Shown: positions 1-10,127, counted from the stretch's first letter. The stretch: DNA of 64,000 nucleotides from CAVPFA01 sp963703655 (GCA_963703655.1 CAVPFA010000003.1:2125170-2189169), one strand, 5' to 3'. The notes: generated from the letters alone by a model not told the origin. Numbers and translations: made by a program.

Positions 1-1
1 G

Positions 2-796
2 ATGATCGCCTACGTTCACCCTCGGGTCGAGATCGCAGGCGGTCGTGCCCTTGGGCGCGATTCCGCCGAAGTCGTGGACTACGCAACACGCCTCGTCGAG
101 GCTTACGGGTTCGGGACGATCAAGGTCAAAGGAGGGGTATTCTCACCGAACGAAGAGCTCAAGACGATGCGTGCGCTACGCGTGGCCTTCCCAGGGCACG
201 AACTTCGCTTCGACCCGAACGCGCTGTGGTCGGTCGAGACGGCCATCCGGATCGGCCGTGAGCTCGAGGGTCTCTCGCTTGAATGGTACGAAGATCCTGC
301 GTGGGGAATCGAAGGAATGCGTCGCACTCGTCGCAAGGTCCGTATTCCGCTTGCGACGAACATGTGCTGCCTGCAGCTAGACCAGCTCCCCGTTGCGATC
401 CGTGCGAACGCGTTCGACATCGAGCTTCTTGACATAGATGACTGGGGTGGACTCACGGCAACTCTTAAGGCTGCGGCGGCCTGTGAGGTTTTCCAGGTCG
501 GTGTAGGACTTCATTCGAGTGGCGAAGCGGGTATCGGGACCGCCCTCCGCCTACAGGTCGCAGCAGCTCTTCCCACATTACCCCATGCCATGGACTCGTA
601 TTACCACCACCAGACAATGGACGTGATAACGGTGCCACACCATTATGCCGACGGCGCTATGGCTGTCCCTGATGGCCCCGGCCTGGGCGTCGAAATCGAC
701 AGCGAGCAGCTTCGCCGCCTCGAGGCCCTCTACGCGGCGGGCGCGCACGTCGTCGAGGATCCGACGACTGGCCCTCGGTACCCCGGGCTCTACTAG
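2..796 (+). CDS. Glucarate dehydratase-like enolase-superfamily enzyme (5' partial)
   Basis: C-terminal 264 residues of a mandelate-racemase/enolase-superfamily sugar-acid dehydratase, which abstracts the alpha proton of a substrate such as glucarate and eliminates water with Mg2+. The visible motifs are those of the glucarate dehydratase group: KVKGG (general-base lysines), RFDPNALWS and YEDP (metal ligands), ATNM, DIDDWGG, and GLHSS with the catalytic His. Full-length relatives are about 420-450 residues, so the capping domain lies upstream of the window and the ATG at base 2 is not the true start. The exact substrate is inferred only from motif similarity. Confidence 0.8.
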   Translation: MIAYVHPRVEIAGGRALGRDSAEVVDYATRLVEAYGFGTIKVKGGVFSPNEELKTMRALRVAFPGHELRFDPNALWSVETAIRIGRELEGLSLEWYEDPAWGIEGMRRTRRKVRIPLATNMCCLQLDQLPVAIRANAFDIELLDIDDWGGLTATLKAAAACEVFQVGVGLHSSGEAGIGTALRLQVAAALPTLPHAMDSYYHHQTMDVITVPHHYADGAMAVPDGPGLGVEIDSEQLRRLEALYAAGAHVVEDPTTGPRYPGLY

Positions 797-889
797 AACA
801 ACGGCACCCCAAGGGATAGCAGGCAAATCGTGCCGGCTCCTCGTTGTCTGTCAGGGCACTAGCCTTTCGACCGCCAGGGGAGGTGAGAG

Positions 890-3800
890 ATGCGCTGCGC
901 AACGTGCGAGGTCGAGAACCCGCCGGGAAGCAAGTTCTGCCTCGGGTGTGGCGCCGGCCTGGCGCGGTCGTGTCCCCGTTGCGGGACAGATCTTCCCTCG
1001 CATGCGCGGTTCTGCAACGAGTGCGGCACGACGCTCACGGCCGCGGCGTCGCCGGCGCTCGCCGGCTTCGCCCCCGCGCCGGCTCCCACGGTGGTCCCAC
1101 CGAGTCCTACCACAGAACGACGGCTGTGCTCGGTGCTGTTCGTCGACCTCGTCGGCTTCACGCCGCTCGCTGAGAAACGGGACCCCGAGGAGATCAGAGA
1201 GCTGCTCTCGCTCTATTTCGACCGTGCTCAGGCCATCATCGGCCACTACGGGGGAACCGTCGAGAAGTTCATCGGGGACGCCGTCATGGCCGTGTGGGGG
1301 GCGCCGGTGGCGAACGAGGACGACGCCGAGCGAGCGGTCCGGGCGGCCCTCGAGGTGGTGGCATCGGTCACAGAGCTGGGGATCGAGTCCGGCGTGGAGC
1401 TTGCAGCCCGAGCCGGGATCGTCACCGGAGAGGTCGCGATCACGATCGGCAAGGTGGCCGAGGGGATGGTGCTCGGCGACACCGTCAACGCTGCCTCGAG
1501 GGTCCAGAGCGTCGCCCCGCCGGGAGCCGTGCTCGTCGACGAGTCCACGTGGCGTGCCGCCTCGGGCGCGGTCGCGTTCAGCGAGGTGGGGACTCTTCAT
1601 TTGAAGGGCAAGGAGGAGCCCGTCCAGGCCTGGCGGGCGCTTCGAGTCGTGGCCCAGCGCAAAGGCGTCGGACGGTCCGAGCGGCTGGAACCCCCGTTCG
1701 TCGGTCGCGGTGAGGAGCTCAGGCTCATCAAGGACCTGCTACACGCCACCTCGCGCGAGAAAAGGGCGCGTCTGGTGTCGGTGACGGGCATCCCTGGCAT
1801 CGGCAAGAGCCGTCTTACCTGGGAATTCCTGAAGTACGTCGACGGCCTTGCGGAGACGGTCTACTGGCACCAGGGCCATTCCCCCGCCTACGGGGAGGGC
1901 ATCACGTTCTGGGCGCTCGGCGAGATGGTGAGGATGCGCGCATCCATCAACGAGTCCGAGGACGCAGTCTCGTCGCGGTCCAAGCTCGCTGCATCGGTGG
2001 CCGAATTCGTTTCTGATCCCGACGAGCGAAGGTGGATCGAGCCGCGCCTCGCCCACCTCCTCGGGCTCGCCGAAGCGCCGGCCGGGGACCGTGAGGAGCT
2101 CTTTTCGGCCTGGCGGGCCTTCTTCGAGCGGATCTCCTCGCAGGGCCCGACGGTCATGGTCTTCGAGGACCTGCAGTGGGCCGACCCCGGGCTCATCGAC
2201 TTCGTCGAGTCGATCCTCGAGTGGTCGCGCAACCACCCTCTGATGGTGATTGCGCTCGCTCGCCCAGAGCTTATTGACAGGAGACCGAATTGGGGAGCCG
2301 GCCAGCGCAGCTTCACCTCGCTGCACCTCGAGCCGCTCTCCGACCTCGCCATGGGTGAGCTACTCGACGGGTTCGTCCAAGGTCTCCCCGAGGAGGTCTC
2401 AGCCAAGCTTCTCGAGCGCGCCGAAGGCGTGCCCCTCTATGCCGTCGAGACCGTGCGCATGCTGGTCGACCGGGGGGTGCTTCTCGAGCACGGCGGTACC
2501 TACAGCGTCACCGGCGAGCTCGGTTCCCTCGAGATCCCCGAGACCCTCCAGGCGCTAATCGCGTCGCGCCTCGACGGGCTTCCAAGTGAGCAGCGATCAC
2601 TGCTTCAAGACGCCGCCGTCCTTGGCAATTCCTTCGCGACCGAAGCCCTGGCCGTGGTGCACGGCGGAGATCGTGCGACCCTGGAGGCAAATCTCCGGGA
2701 CCTAGTCCGAAAGGAGTTCCTCGGTCTCGACACCGACCCCCGCTCGCCAGAACGGGGCCAATACGGCTTCGTCCAGGGCCTGATCGGAGAAGTGGCCAGC
2801 TCGACACTGGCGAAGCGTGACCGCAGCGCCAAGCACCTCGCCGTCGCCCGCCACTTCGAGTCCCTGGACGACGACGAGCTGAGCGCGGTCGTTGCGGCCC
2901 ACTTCCTCGAGGCGCACCGAGCGTCTCTTGAAGGTCCCGAGGCCGAGGAGATCGCGGCCGCTGCGCGGGACTGGCTTTCCCGTGCCGGACGACGGGCGCT
3001 CTCGCTCGGCTCGCCCGAGCAGGCGCTCGGTCTCTTCGAGCAGGCCTTGGAGGTGCCGGCGGGCGGGTCCGAGCGTGCCGCCCTCCTCGAACTGGCCGGC
3101 GAGGCCGCGCGAGCGCGCGTCGGACGATGACGCGGCGCTGGTCCACCTTGAGGAGGCCATCGGCCACTACAAGCGAGCTGGCGACACGGCCGCGGTCGGT
3201 CGTGCCACCGTTGTCCTGGTCCGCTCCCTGGCGTTCGGTAAGAGTCACTTCTCCGAGGCGATCGAGCGCGCGGAACGTGCCTTCCTGGAGATCGAGCCCG
3301 GTGGCGACGAGCGGGTGACAGCAGACCTCGCCTGCGCGCTGTCATCGGCGCATGACAACGGCGGGTCGTCCGAGCGCTCCCTGGAGTGGTCCGAAACGGC
3401 CCTCATACTCGCCGAGAGCCTTGACGACACCGAGCTTCTCGCCCGCGCGATCGGCGCCAGAGCGGGCGCGCTGTTCGGTCTCGGGCGTCACCGGGAGGCT
3501 GTGGTCCTGGCGCGGGGTCAGGTGGCTCTCGCCGAAACGGCCGGTTCCCGCTTGGAGCAGGCGACTGGCGAGCTCTACTTGAGCGTCTTCGTCCAGCCTG
3601 ACGATCCTCGCGAGGCATTGTCCGCAGCGAACGAGGCCGCCGAGCTGGCCAGACGGTCCGGGCACAGACTGCTCGAGATCACGAACTTGCTCAACGCCGC
3701 CGAGATCTCGATCCTGCTCGGCGAGTGGAGTCACACCCGCGCGGCGTTCATCCAGCTCGGCCAAAGAGATCTCCCGGGGCATCAGAGGCCGTGGTTCGAG

Positions 3801-4403
3801 TGGTTGGTGGCGATGCTGGAGGCACTCACCGGAGACCCGGGCAGGGCATCGGTACGCCTCCAGCCATATGCCGACCTCGCCGCCACGACTGAGTTCCGCG
3901 CGACGCGGACCACCTATCTCAGGGCTCGCTCCATGGTGAGCCTCGCGGCCGGTGACCTCGAAGCGGCCAACCGAGAGGCAGCTGAGGCCGTGCACGCCGA
4001 CCCCTTGGGAATCAACAGTCCGTACGCTCTCGCATTTCAGGCACGGGCTGCCCTGTGGCTGCACGACACAGAGCGTGTGAGCGAGGCTCTATTCGCGATG
4101 AAGAGCTTCCGCGGCCGGTGGATGGCGGCAGAGAGGTTAACGGTCGAGGCTGGGCTGGCGGCCCTCGAGAGTCGCATCGACGCGGCTGGCGAGGCGTACG
4201 GAAAGTCCATCGAGGCTTGGCGGTCGCTCGACTGCACCCTCGACCTCGCCCTCTGCGAGCTGGACCTCGTCTCGTTGCTCGGCCACGACCACCCGGACGC
4301 CACCGCGGCCAAGGAGGCCAGGGACATCTTCACGCAACTCGGAGCGGAGCCGTTCTTGGAACGGCTGAACCGAGCCACCTCAGCTGAAGAGGCATCGGGC
4401 TAG
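890..4403 (+). CDS. Class III adenylate/guanylate cyclase with zinc ribbons, AAA ATPase and TPR-like region (one frameshift)
   Basis: Large signalling protein. The N-terminus has a double zinc ribbon (four CxxC knuckles in residues 1-45). Residues 80-245 form a class III nucleotide cyclase domain with the metal-binding SVLFVDLVGFT and the FIGDAVMAVWGAP segment. Next comes an AAA/NB-ARC-like ATPase with Walker A GIPGIGKSR near 305 and MVFEDLQWADPG as Walker B, then helical TPR-like repeats. The frame opened at 890 stops at 3130, but the same protein resumes in another frame (ASDDDAALVHLEEA) and runs to 4403, so one base is gained or lost near 3105-3125. GAGGTGAG precedes the ATG. Either a sequencing indel or a real split; intact it would be about 1,170 residues, normal for this architecture. 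Confidence 0.85.
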
Positions 4404-4425
4404 AGACGAACCAGTGGAGGCTGAG

Positions 4426-4848
4426 ATGGAAGCGGGAAACAAGCGCCCATCCCGTCAGGTGATAGTGCCCGTAGCATGGGCGGACTTCTACCAGGAGACC
4501 CACATTCCGGCTGCGGTGAGAACGGGTGACACGTTGCGCTTGACGGGACACACCGGCGAGACCGTCGACGGCGCGTTCTCCTCCGACCCGGAGTCCCAGA
4601 TACGACAGGTGTTTCGCAATGTCGGCTTCACCCTTGCAGACGCGGGAGCCGGCTGGTCCGACGTCGTCGAGATCAACTCGTACCATGTTGGCCTGCTGAG
4701 CCAGGCCGAAGCCGTTCTCAGGATCGCCGCCGAGTTCTTGGCGGACCCCTATCCAGCGTGGACCGCGGTGGGCGTGACCGAGCTCATCCTCCCGGAGGCA
4801 CTTGTCGAGATCAGCTGTGTCGCCGTCGTCCCAACCGACAGGACATAG
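4426..4848 (+). CDS. RidA/YjgF/YER057c family protein
   Basis: Small RidA-superfamily protein of about 140 residues. The family contains enamine/imine deaminases and related proteins of unknown activity. The fold signature shows in GDTLRLTGHTGE, the DAGAGWSDVVEINSYHV segment and the C-terminal PEALVEISCVAVV strand. A GTG at 4414 would add four residues, but GGAGG sits 5 nt before the ATG at 4426, so that start is preferred. It follows the cyclase gene by about 20 bp on the same strand and may be cotranscribed. Substrate unknown. Confidence 0.82.
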   Translation: MEAGNKRPSRQVIVPVAWADFYQETHIPAAVRTGDTLRLTGHTGETVDGAFSSDPESQIRQVFRNVGFTLADAGAGWSDVVEINSYHVGLLSQAEAVLRIAAEFLADPYPAWTAVGVTELILPEALVEISCVAVVPTDRT

Positions 4849-4874
4849 GCCGGCACCGCTCGCGCGACAGCCGG

Positions 4875-6890
4875 CTACGACCGGTTGGCGGTCCTGAAAT
4901 ACCAGTACTCCGGGGTGAGCGTCCCGAGCGAGTTGAGCGGCGCAACGCCGCCGAGGTCGTTCGAGACTTCGTAGACAGCTACGGAGTCGTTCGGCTGCCA
5001 GATGACCGGCAGCTGTTCGGCGAGGTAGTTCTCGTAGTCGAAGAGAGCCAGGCGGTTGAACAGACCGCCGGAGTCGTCGGGGGCCTCGCTCTCACTGATC
5101 AGCCGATCCGCAGTCGCGTTGTCGTAACTCCCGGCATTGGCGCCGGCACCCCGATAGAACAAGTAGTCGCCGGTCGGCATGGTGTCCGGCGAATAGATCC
5201 ACGACCCGCCCCAGCCGTTCACCTCCCACGCGCAGGCGTTGGCAGGGGCGCCCTTTCTTCGGCACGGCGAGAGTATCGCGAGGAGGGATCCGAAGTTTTC
5301 CCCCAGCGGCTCGGCTTCGATTCCGTACCTCGCCCATTCCGAGCTCTCGGCCACTGCCGACTCGAGGGTGACAGCTGCGGAGCTGTTCGTGTAGAGCAGG
5401 GTGAACCGCAGAGGTGTGCCCGCCTTGATCCCGCTTCCGCAGTCGGTCGGCCCGGTCCCAGGTCGTTCACACACATCAGCGGCGCTTCCGGTGCGCCGCA
5501 CCCAACCATGGCTTCTAAGGAGCCGCACGGCCCTGTTCGGGTTGAACGCGTAGAGATTCACCCCTTCCTGGGCCGACAGGAACGGGCTCGCCAGAGCGGC
5601 CGGCACCGGGCCGTAGACGGGCTCGCCGTAGCCGCGGTACACCACCTTGATGAGCCCCAGCTGGTCGACGAGCAGTTGCAGGGCCTGACGGATGTACAGC
5701 TGTCGGAAGATCGGGTTCGTCGCCCCCCCTTCCTCCGTCGACTCGTAGTTCTCCGGCCAATAGCTGATGGCCCAGTACGGGTCGACGTCGAGCGTGAAAC
5801 GGTCGGCGAGCGCGGGCAAGTTGGCGCCGGCCGAGCCGGGGGGACCCGTGTTCCGAGGAAGGTCGTCGATAAAAACAGCGCTCACGTCAGGAGCTCCAGG
5901 GCCGCCGCGGACGACAGCGGCGAGTGCGGCGGGTGCGTTGGAATACGCCACCTCGACGAACTTCGGAATGATCGGGCGCTGCGGACCGGAGTAGGCGAGG
6001 TTCGGGACGAAGGTGACTTGGCCGGTCGAGACGTCGTAGCTCGACAGCCGCCAGGGCCCGTCCACGACCTGCCAGAGCGGGTTCGAGCCGTAGGTATCAA
6101 GATCCCCGCTCATTGTCGGATTCACCGAAGTCCCGTCGCGGTCGGTGTCGAAGGCCCATACCCGCTGACAGGCAACCGCCGTCGCTCGCCCGTCCATTTC
6201 TCCAGCGAGAACAGTCCCACAGCCTCCCGAGCCGGGTCGGCCGCGTAACGACGTGATGTCCCAAGCCTCCGGCATGGGGGTGATCTGTGAGAGGGCGTTG
6301 TAGAGGAGCCACCCGATGGCGTACGGGCGGTCAAAGGTGACCGTCACCAGATCGCCCTGCGGGCCGTCGGGTGCCGAGAAGGCCACGACGTTGTACGGGA
6401 AGCCCGCGGGCGACGCCTCCCCCCAGCAGGGTCCCCCGCAGTCGGTCTTCTCGCCCTCGGACATCATCATGTTCATCCAAAAGATGACGCTCTGGGCATC
6501 GACGCGCTCGCCGTTCGAGAAGCGCCAGCCCTTCAGCACGATCCTTGCTGTGCGTCCCCCATTTGCCGACGTTGGCGTCAACGCGAATGACAGTTGGTCG
6601 TTGAAGGCCGGCGAGGCGGACGTCAACTGGCCGAACCAGTAGAGGGGGCGGTACATGAGGTACTGGAACTCCGGATAGTTCGCTTGGGTGGCGTGATCGG
6701 CGCCACCGAAGGGAAAGATCCATTGCGGGAGAGCGCCCTCGGCCCAGTACACGGTGCCACCCCTGATTCGGCCCTCTGCATGACCGTGTCCGATGTCAGT
6801 TGTCGACGTGCAGCCACCTAGGACAATTGCCGTGGCGGCAAGGGCCGTGCGCAGGTAGCTCAACCGACGCGGGCGCCGGGGCCAGGTCAT
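4875..6890 (-). CDS. ABC transporter substrate-binding lipoprotein, peptide/nickel family 5
   Basis: Extracellular solute-binding protein of the SBP_bac_5 (oligopeptide/nickel) family, 671 residues, larger than the usual 500-600. The N-terminus is a lipoprotein signal: basic RRPRRL, a hydrophobic stretch and the lipobox VLGGC at about residue 27. Family features are RIVLKGWRFSNGERVDAQSVIFWMN-type sequence (the start-of-domain WRFSNG..V.A motif) near residue 120 and IRQALQLLVDQ. No permease or ATPase genes are next to it, so it is an orphan binding protein here. It converges on the RidA gene with a gap of 26 bp. Confidence 0.85.
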   Translation of the reverse strand: MTWPRRPRRLSYLRTALAATAIVLGGCTSTTDIGHGHAEGRIRGGTVYWAEGALPQWIFPFGGADHATQANYPEFQYLMYRPLYWFGQLTSASPAFNDQLSFALTPTSANGGRTARIVLKGWRFSNGERVDAQSVIFWMNMMMSEGEKTDCGGPCWGEASPAGFPYNVVAFSAPDGPQGDLVTVTFDRPYAIGWLLYNALSQITPMPEAWDITSLRGRPGSGGCGTVLAGEMDGRATAVACQRVWAFDTDRDGTSVNPTMSGDLDTYGSNPLWQVVDGPWRLSSYDVSTGQVTFVPNLAYSGPQRPIIPKFVEVAYSNAPAALAAVVRGGPGAPDVSAVFIDDLPRNTGPPGSAGANLPALADRFTLDVDPYWAISYWPENYESTEEGGATNPIFRQLYIRQALQLLVDQLGLIKVVYRGYGEPVYGPVPAALASPFLSAQEGVNLYAFNPNRAVRLLRSHGWVRRTGSAADVCERPGTGPTDCGSGIKAGTPLRFTLLYTNSSAAVTLESAVAESSEWARYGIEAEPLGENFGSLLAILSPCRRKGAPANACAWEVNGWGGSWIYSPDTMPTGDYLFYRGAGANAGSYDNATADRLISESEAPDDSGGLFNRLALFDYENYLAEQLPVIWQPNDSVAVYEVSNDLGGVAPLNSLGTLTPEYWYFRTANRS

Positions 6891-7145
6891 CCGGTCACGT
6901 CACCCCCATCTCGCGCCATGTTCGCAGCCGGTACCACCCGTGAGCGCCGGCGTTACTAAGTCCCTTGTCTGAGCCCGATTGCCCAGCCGCGAATCTTAGG
7001 GGCCTCGACGTGCAATCGGCGGGCCACCGGCGAGTCGGCAGCCTGATCGTGCGTGACGGAACGGGCTGCACCTCCTCCAACCTTCTTCGGTGGGCTGCCG
7101 GCACGACATCGAGTGAATCGATCGTTCACGACGGTTGTTTGGCCG

Positions 7146-7595
7146 TTATCGAATTACTTCGGTTCCGTACTTCGCCATCGTTCGGCCGATGTCGGCGGGG
7201 TTGAGCATCCCGTGATCGTCGACGGAGAGCTTGCTCAGGTCGCGGAAGTACTCGACATACAGGTCGGGAGTGAGCGTGCAAATGAACTTGGCTGGCTCAC
7301 CGAAGGGGTTGCAGAAGGTGTGTGGCGTCCCGGCGGGAATCGTGACGCACGATCCGGCCTCCACATCGACGCTGTCGGCTGCCTCGGTGAATCTGAGCAT
7401 GCCGTCGATCACGATGAATATCTCGTCGTGATCTCGGTGAACGTGCTGGGGCGGGCCGGTCGGGCTAGGCGGCACCATGGCCTCGACGATGCCTACCCGA
7501 TGCTCGGTGTGTGAGCCGTCCTCGATGATGCGGCAGCGGATCGGCCCGCCGCCGGACTGCTCGCCGTCGCTCGGCCGTACGATCAAGATGGGCAT
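7146..7595 (-). CDS. Cupin-domain protein
   Basis: Single-domain cupin of 149 residues. The two metal-binding motifs are visible: PPQHVHRDHDEIFIVIDG (motif 1, HxH...E...G) and GTPHTF (motif 2). An upstream reading frame exists, but AAAGGAG lies 7 nt before the ATG at 7595 and the resulting MPILIVRP start fits the fold, so that start is used. Last gene of a three-gene minus-strand group (VOC, DUF5519, cupin), 10 bp after the DUF5519 gene. Substrate unknown; the group looks like a small catabolic or resistance operon under the divergent TetR regulator. Confidence 0.8.
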   Translation of the reverse strand: MPILIVRPSDGEQSGGGPIRCRIIEDGSHTEHRVGIVEAMVPPSPTGPPQHVHRDHDEIFIVIDGMLRFTEAADSVDVEAGSCVTIPAGTPHTFCNPFGEPAKFICTLTPDLYVEYFRDLSKLSVDDHGMLNPADIGRTMAKYGTEVIR

Positions 7596-7605
7596 GAGAG
7601 CTCCT

Positions 7606-8121
7606 TTACGAAGATGGATATTCGTAGGTAACTGCTGACGCGCTGGCCTTTTCGTCGAGGGCGAACTCGTAGGACGAGCGGACCAGTCGCAGGACAACTT
7701 GACACTCGATGTCGTCGCGAGGGGCGTAGATCATGACGATGGTGCCCGGCGCCTGGCCGGTCTGCACGAGGAAGTGGGGCTCGCCCCATCCTGCGGCCTT
7801 GGCGGCGGCGGCTAATGGCAGCGGCAACGCGGCGTGGAGGCTCCAGTCACCCTGCGCGTGCACGTGGCAGAACTCTCGGCCGATCAAGAACGCCTCCGCC
7901 GGCCCACCCGCCATGCTGTCGTCCAAGGTGAGTGCACGGGCGCCCTCCACCGAGATCTTGGATGGCTGCCCGAGCACGTACCGCCACGTCAGTGCCTCGA
8001 CAAGAATGGCATCCACGTGCCGGCCGTCATCGGGTTGTTGGTCTAGTTGACGGTGGGGGAGCTCGGTGCTGGTACTTGGTCGCTGCCCGTCACGCGGCGG
8101 CAGCTGCAGCGGTCCGGCCAT
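7606..8121 (-). CDS. DUF5519 (luciferase-domain-like) family protein
   Basis: About 171 residues resembling the DUF5519/luciferase-like family, recognised from EALTWRYVLG, ALTLDDSMAGGPAEAFLIGREFCHVH and LAAAAKAAGWGEPH. The frame is open further upstream, but the ATG at 8121 overlaps the VOC stop (TGAGATG), indicating translational coupling; the upstream frame would lie wholly inside the VOC gene. The family has no established biochemical activity that I can name. Confidence 0.72.
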   Translation of the reverse strand: MAGPLQLPPRDGQRPSTSTELPHRQLDQQPDDGRHVDAILVEALTWRYVLGQPSKISVEGARALTLDDSMAGGPAEAFLIGREFCHVHAQGDWSLHAALPLPLAAAAKAAGWGEPHFLVQTGQAPGTIVMIYAPRDDIECQVVLRLVRSSYEFALDEKASASAVTYEYPSS

Positions 8122-8122
8122 C

Positions 8123-8572
8123 TCAGCCGCCGAACCAGAAAAGCTCGATCGGGATTCCGTCCGGGTCACGGAATGCGACCAAGGCGTGCGGCACCGGCTC
8201 CTCCGTCTCGAACAGTGCTCCGTGCTCAACACCGACGGCGTCGAGGTGGGTGATCCACTCGTCGAGGGCCTCCCGACTGGTGACTTGAAGCGCCAGGTGG
8301 TCAAGTCCAGTGCGCAGCTCGCTGAACGTTCGCCGGTCGGCGTCGGGATGGTGGTCGAGCCCTAGGAAAAGCCCGCTGCCGGGATGGGTCATGACTACGG
8401 CGTAGCCCTCGCCGGTCCCGTGCGGTTCGGCGAAGGCTCGGACAAGTCCCAGAACCTGGTTGTACCAGGCCTCGCTGGCGGCGATGTCGCGGACGGTGAG
8501 GCCGACGTGGTGAAGCCCGGTCACCGTCGGAACCGTGCGGCTGGATGCGGTTGTCTCGGTAGCGGTGGTCAC
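8123..8572 (-). CDS. VOC family (glyoxalase/bleomycin-resistance/dioxygenase fold) protein
   Basis: 149-residue vicinal-oxygen-chelate protein. Paired beta-alpha-beta-beta-beta modules start at GLHHVGLTVRDIAASEAWYNQVLGL, with metal-ligand candidates His in LHHVGL and DHLALQV and Glu in PIELF near the C-terminus (DPDGIPIELF is the canonical ending). First gene of the minus-strand VOC-DUF5519-cupin operon; its start faces the TetR gene across a 99-bp spacer holding two palindromic sites. Members range from lyases to ring-cleaving dioxygenases; which applies is not visible. Confidence 0.85.
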   Translation of the reverse strand: MTTATETTASSRTVPTVTGLHHVGLTVRDIAASEAWYNQVLGLVRAFAEPHGTGEGYAVVMTHPGSGLFLGLDHHPDADRRTFSELRTGLDHLALQVTSREALDEWITHLDAVGVEHGALFETEEPVPHALVAFRDPDGIPIELFWFGG

Positions 8573-8597
8573 TGTGCCCTCCTGCGGGTCATCTGAA

Positions 8598-8635
8598 ATG
8601 AGACTCCGTGTCTCATAGTGAGACTTTGAGTATCA
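8598..8635. promoter_or_regulatory. Twin inverted-repeat operators between VOC operon and TetR gene
   Basis: Two consecutive sites share the half-site TGAGAC. Site 1 is TGAGAC-TCCGT-GTCTCA (8599-8615; perfect, extended by flanking A/T). Site 2 is TGAGAC-TTTGA-GTATCA (8619-8635; one mismatch). Centres are 20 bp apart, about two helical turns, as expected for cooperative binding of two TetR dimers. The position between divergent genes makes autoregulation plus control of the VOC operon the natural reading; no binding data are available. Confidence 0.7.
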
Positions 8636-8671
8636 TGCACGCAAGGACCGTTCGTGTCAAGGAGTGAGGCG

Positions 8672-9289
8672 ATGGAGGATTCACGCAACAAAGCGCTGTC
8701 CGGTCCGAGGGAGCGCACCCTGCGTCTGCTGCGCGAGGCCTCCCGGGAGCTCTTGCGTACCGGAGGTCCGCTCACTGTGGCGGCAGTCGCCGAGCTCGCC
8801 GGCGTGTCGCGGGCAACTGCCTATCGCTATTTCCCCAACAACGACGCTGTGGTGCTAAACGCGACGATGCCGCTCGTCGAAGACCCGTTCAACGACATCG
8901 ACCGTGACCGCTCGGGGGCCGCGTCACCCGGCGAGCTAACCGTCAAGGCCGCCGACCTTGTACGAATGACGGCAACTTGGGCATTCGACCACGAGACCGA
9001 GCTGCGCACGATGCTGCGCCTCTCCTTGACGCCCGAGCGAAAAGAGGTGAAGCCCAGGCGCGGCCTGACCAACCGAGGTCGATGGATCAGGGCGCTGCTC
9101 GAAGACCTGCCCAGTGATGTCCCGCCGGCGGCGCGCGATCGTCTCGCGACCGCCCTTATCCCGCTGTTCGGAGCCGACGCCGTCGTCTGGACCACCGACA
9201 TCGCCGACCTACCTCGTGAAAAGGCTATCGAGCTCCTCGTTTGGATGGCGAAGGTACTCATCGCCGCCACGCTGGACGGACTTGAGTAG
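8672..9289 (+). CDS. TetR/AcrR family transcriptional regulator
   Basis: TetR-type repressor of about 205 residues. The N-terminal HTH is clear: LTVAAVAELAGVSRATAYRYFPNNDAV, ending in the usual YRYFP. The C-terminal two thirds is the variable ligand and dimerisation part. A GTG at 8654 is in frame, but AAGGAG sits 8 nt before the ATG at 8672, so the shorter form is preferred. Divergent from the VOC-DUF5519-cupin operon, with twin operators between them. Ligand unknown. Confidence 0.9.
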   Translation: MEDSRNKALSGPRERTLRLLREASRELLRTGGPLTVAAVAELAGVSRATAYRYFPNNDAVVLNATMPLVEDPFNDIDRDRSGAASPGELTVKAADLVRMTATWAFDHETELRTMLRLSLTPERKEVKPRRGLTNRGRWIRALLEDLPSDVPPAARDRLATALIPLFGADAVVWTTDIADLPREKAIELLVWMAKVLIAATLDGLE

Positions 9290-9381
9290 CGCAGCTTGAC
9301 CTCAGGTGGCGTCTCCTCGGGCGGACTACGTGCTCGGCGCCCTACTACAGGCCTACATGGAGTGGTGACTAATCTTAGAGT

Positions 9382-9672
9382 AGACCCTACTGGCCGACCG
9401 GGCCTGAGTCGCTTTCGGGAGACGACGTGGCCGAGATCTTCACCAAGGTTCTTGGCCGCCTGATCACCTTTCACCCGATCTCCTTTGAGGAACAAAAGCA
9501 GGCGATGATCGACGTCGGTCTCCCCGAACCCGTCGCCAAGGACAACGCCCTCGCGGTCGCCTGGATGGCCGATGGCGATTGCGACTACATCACCGACGAG
9601 GCGCCGTTCCGGCTGTTGCCAAGAGCAGCACTTTCGCATCAAAGGGAACCAACCAGCAGAAAGGCCGCCTGA
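9382..9672 (+). pseudogene. 3' remnant of NmrA-type NAD(P)-binding oxidoreductase
   Basis: About 70 codons match the C-terminal part of NmrA-like/NAD(P)H-dependent reductases (TGPESLS, AEIFTKVLGR, ISFEEQKQAMIDVG, MADGDCDYITD). No N-terminal Rossmann fold (GATGxxG) exists upstream; the TetR gene ends at 9289. The last residues also leave the family's frame near 9600. It is therefore a truncated relic. The stop overlaps the ATG of the following gene (TGATG), so the relic may still supply transcription or coupling to it. Confidence 0.6.
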
Positions 9673-10127
9673 TGACTACAAACAAGGAAACGACGGGTCG
9701 GACCAAGCACCTGCCTGCGCTCATGACGAGGGGTGACGATCTCTTCAACGCGCGCGACTGGACCGAGTTGGACGACGTGCACCACCCGGACATGATCGCG
9801 TTCATCCCTGGGAGCGCAGAGCCGATCTACGGACGGAAGGCCCACGGCGAGGCGATGCAGCAGCTGGTCCGGATGTTCCCCGATGTCCTCGTGCACCTCC
9901 CATACCCGATCCAGTTCGGAGACGACGACTGGATCACCGTGGTCACCAACGCCACCGGAACGTTCAGGGGAGAGATGATCCTGCCCGACGGGAATGTGAT
10001 TCCACCGACCGGAAAGGCTTTCGACCTCGAGTTCGCCCAGACCAGCAAGTGGGCCGGTGACCAGCTCATCGTCATCTCCGCCTTCTGGGACTCCGCTGTT
10101 CAGAGGCGACAGATCGGCCTCGCGTAA
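9672..10127 (+). CDS. SnoaL-like/ester cyclase-type NTF2-fold protein
   Basis: 151-residue protein of the SnoaL-like NTF2 superfamily, with LMTRGDDLFNARDWTELDDVHHPDM at the N-terminus, GRKAHGEAMQQLVRMFPDV in the middle and a sheet ending in VISAFWDSAVQRRQIGL. The superfamily includes polyketide cyclases and many uncharacterised proteins. The frame is open further upstream, but that part belongs to the NmrA relic; the ATG at 9672 overlaps the relic's stop and has a weak AGAAAGG ahead of it. Substrate unknown. Confidence 0.75.
   Translation: MTTNKETTGRTKHLPALMTRGDDLFNARDWTELDDVHHPDMIAFIPGSAEPIYGRKAHGEAMQQLVRMFPDVLVHLPYPIQFGDDDWITVVTNATGTFRGEMILPDGNVIPPTGKAFDLEFAQTSKWAGDQLIVISAFWDSAVQRRQIGLA

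Noticed and set aside
4758..6248. Long plus-strand open frame of 496 codons
   Set aside because: It is the antisense shadow of the substrate-binding lipoprotein gene, which has a signal peptide and family motifs; the plus frame has neither.
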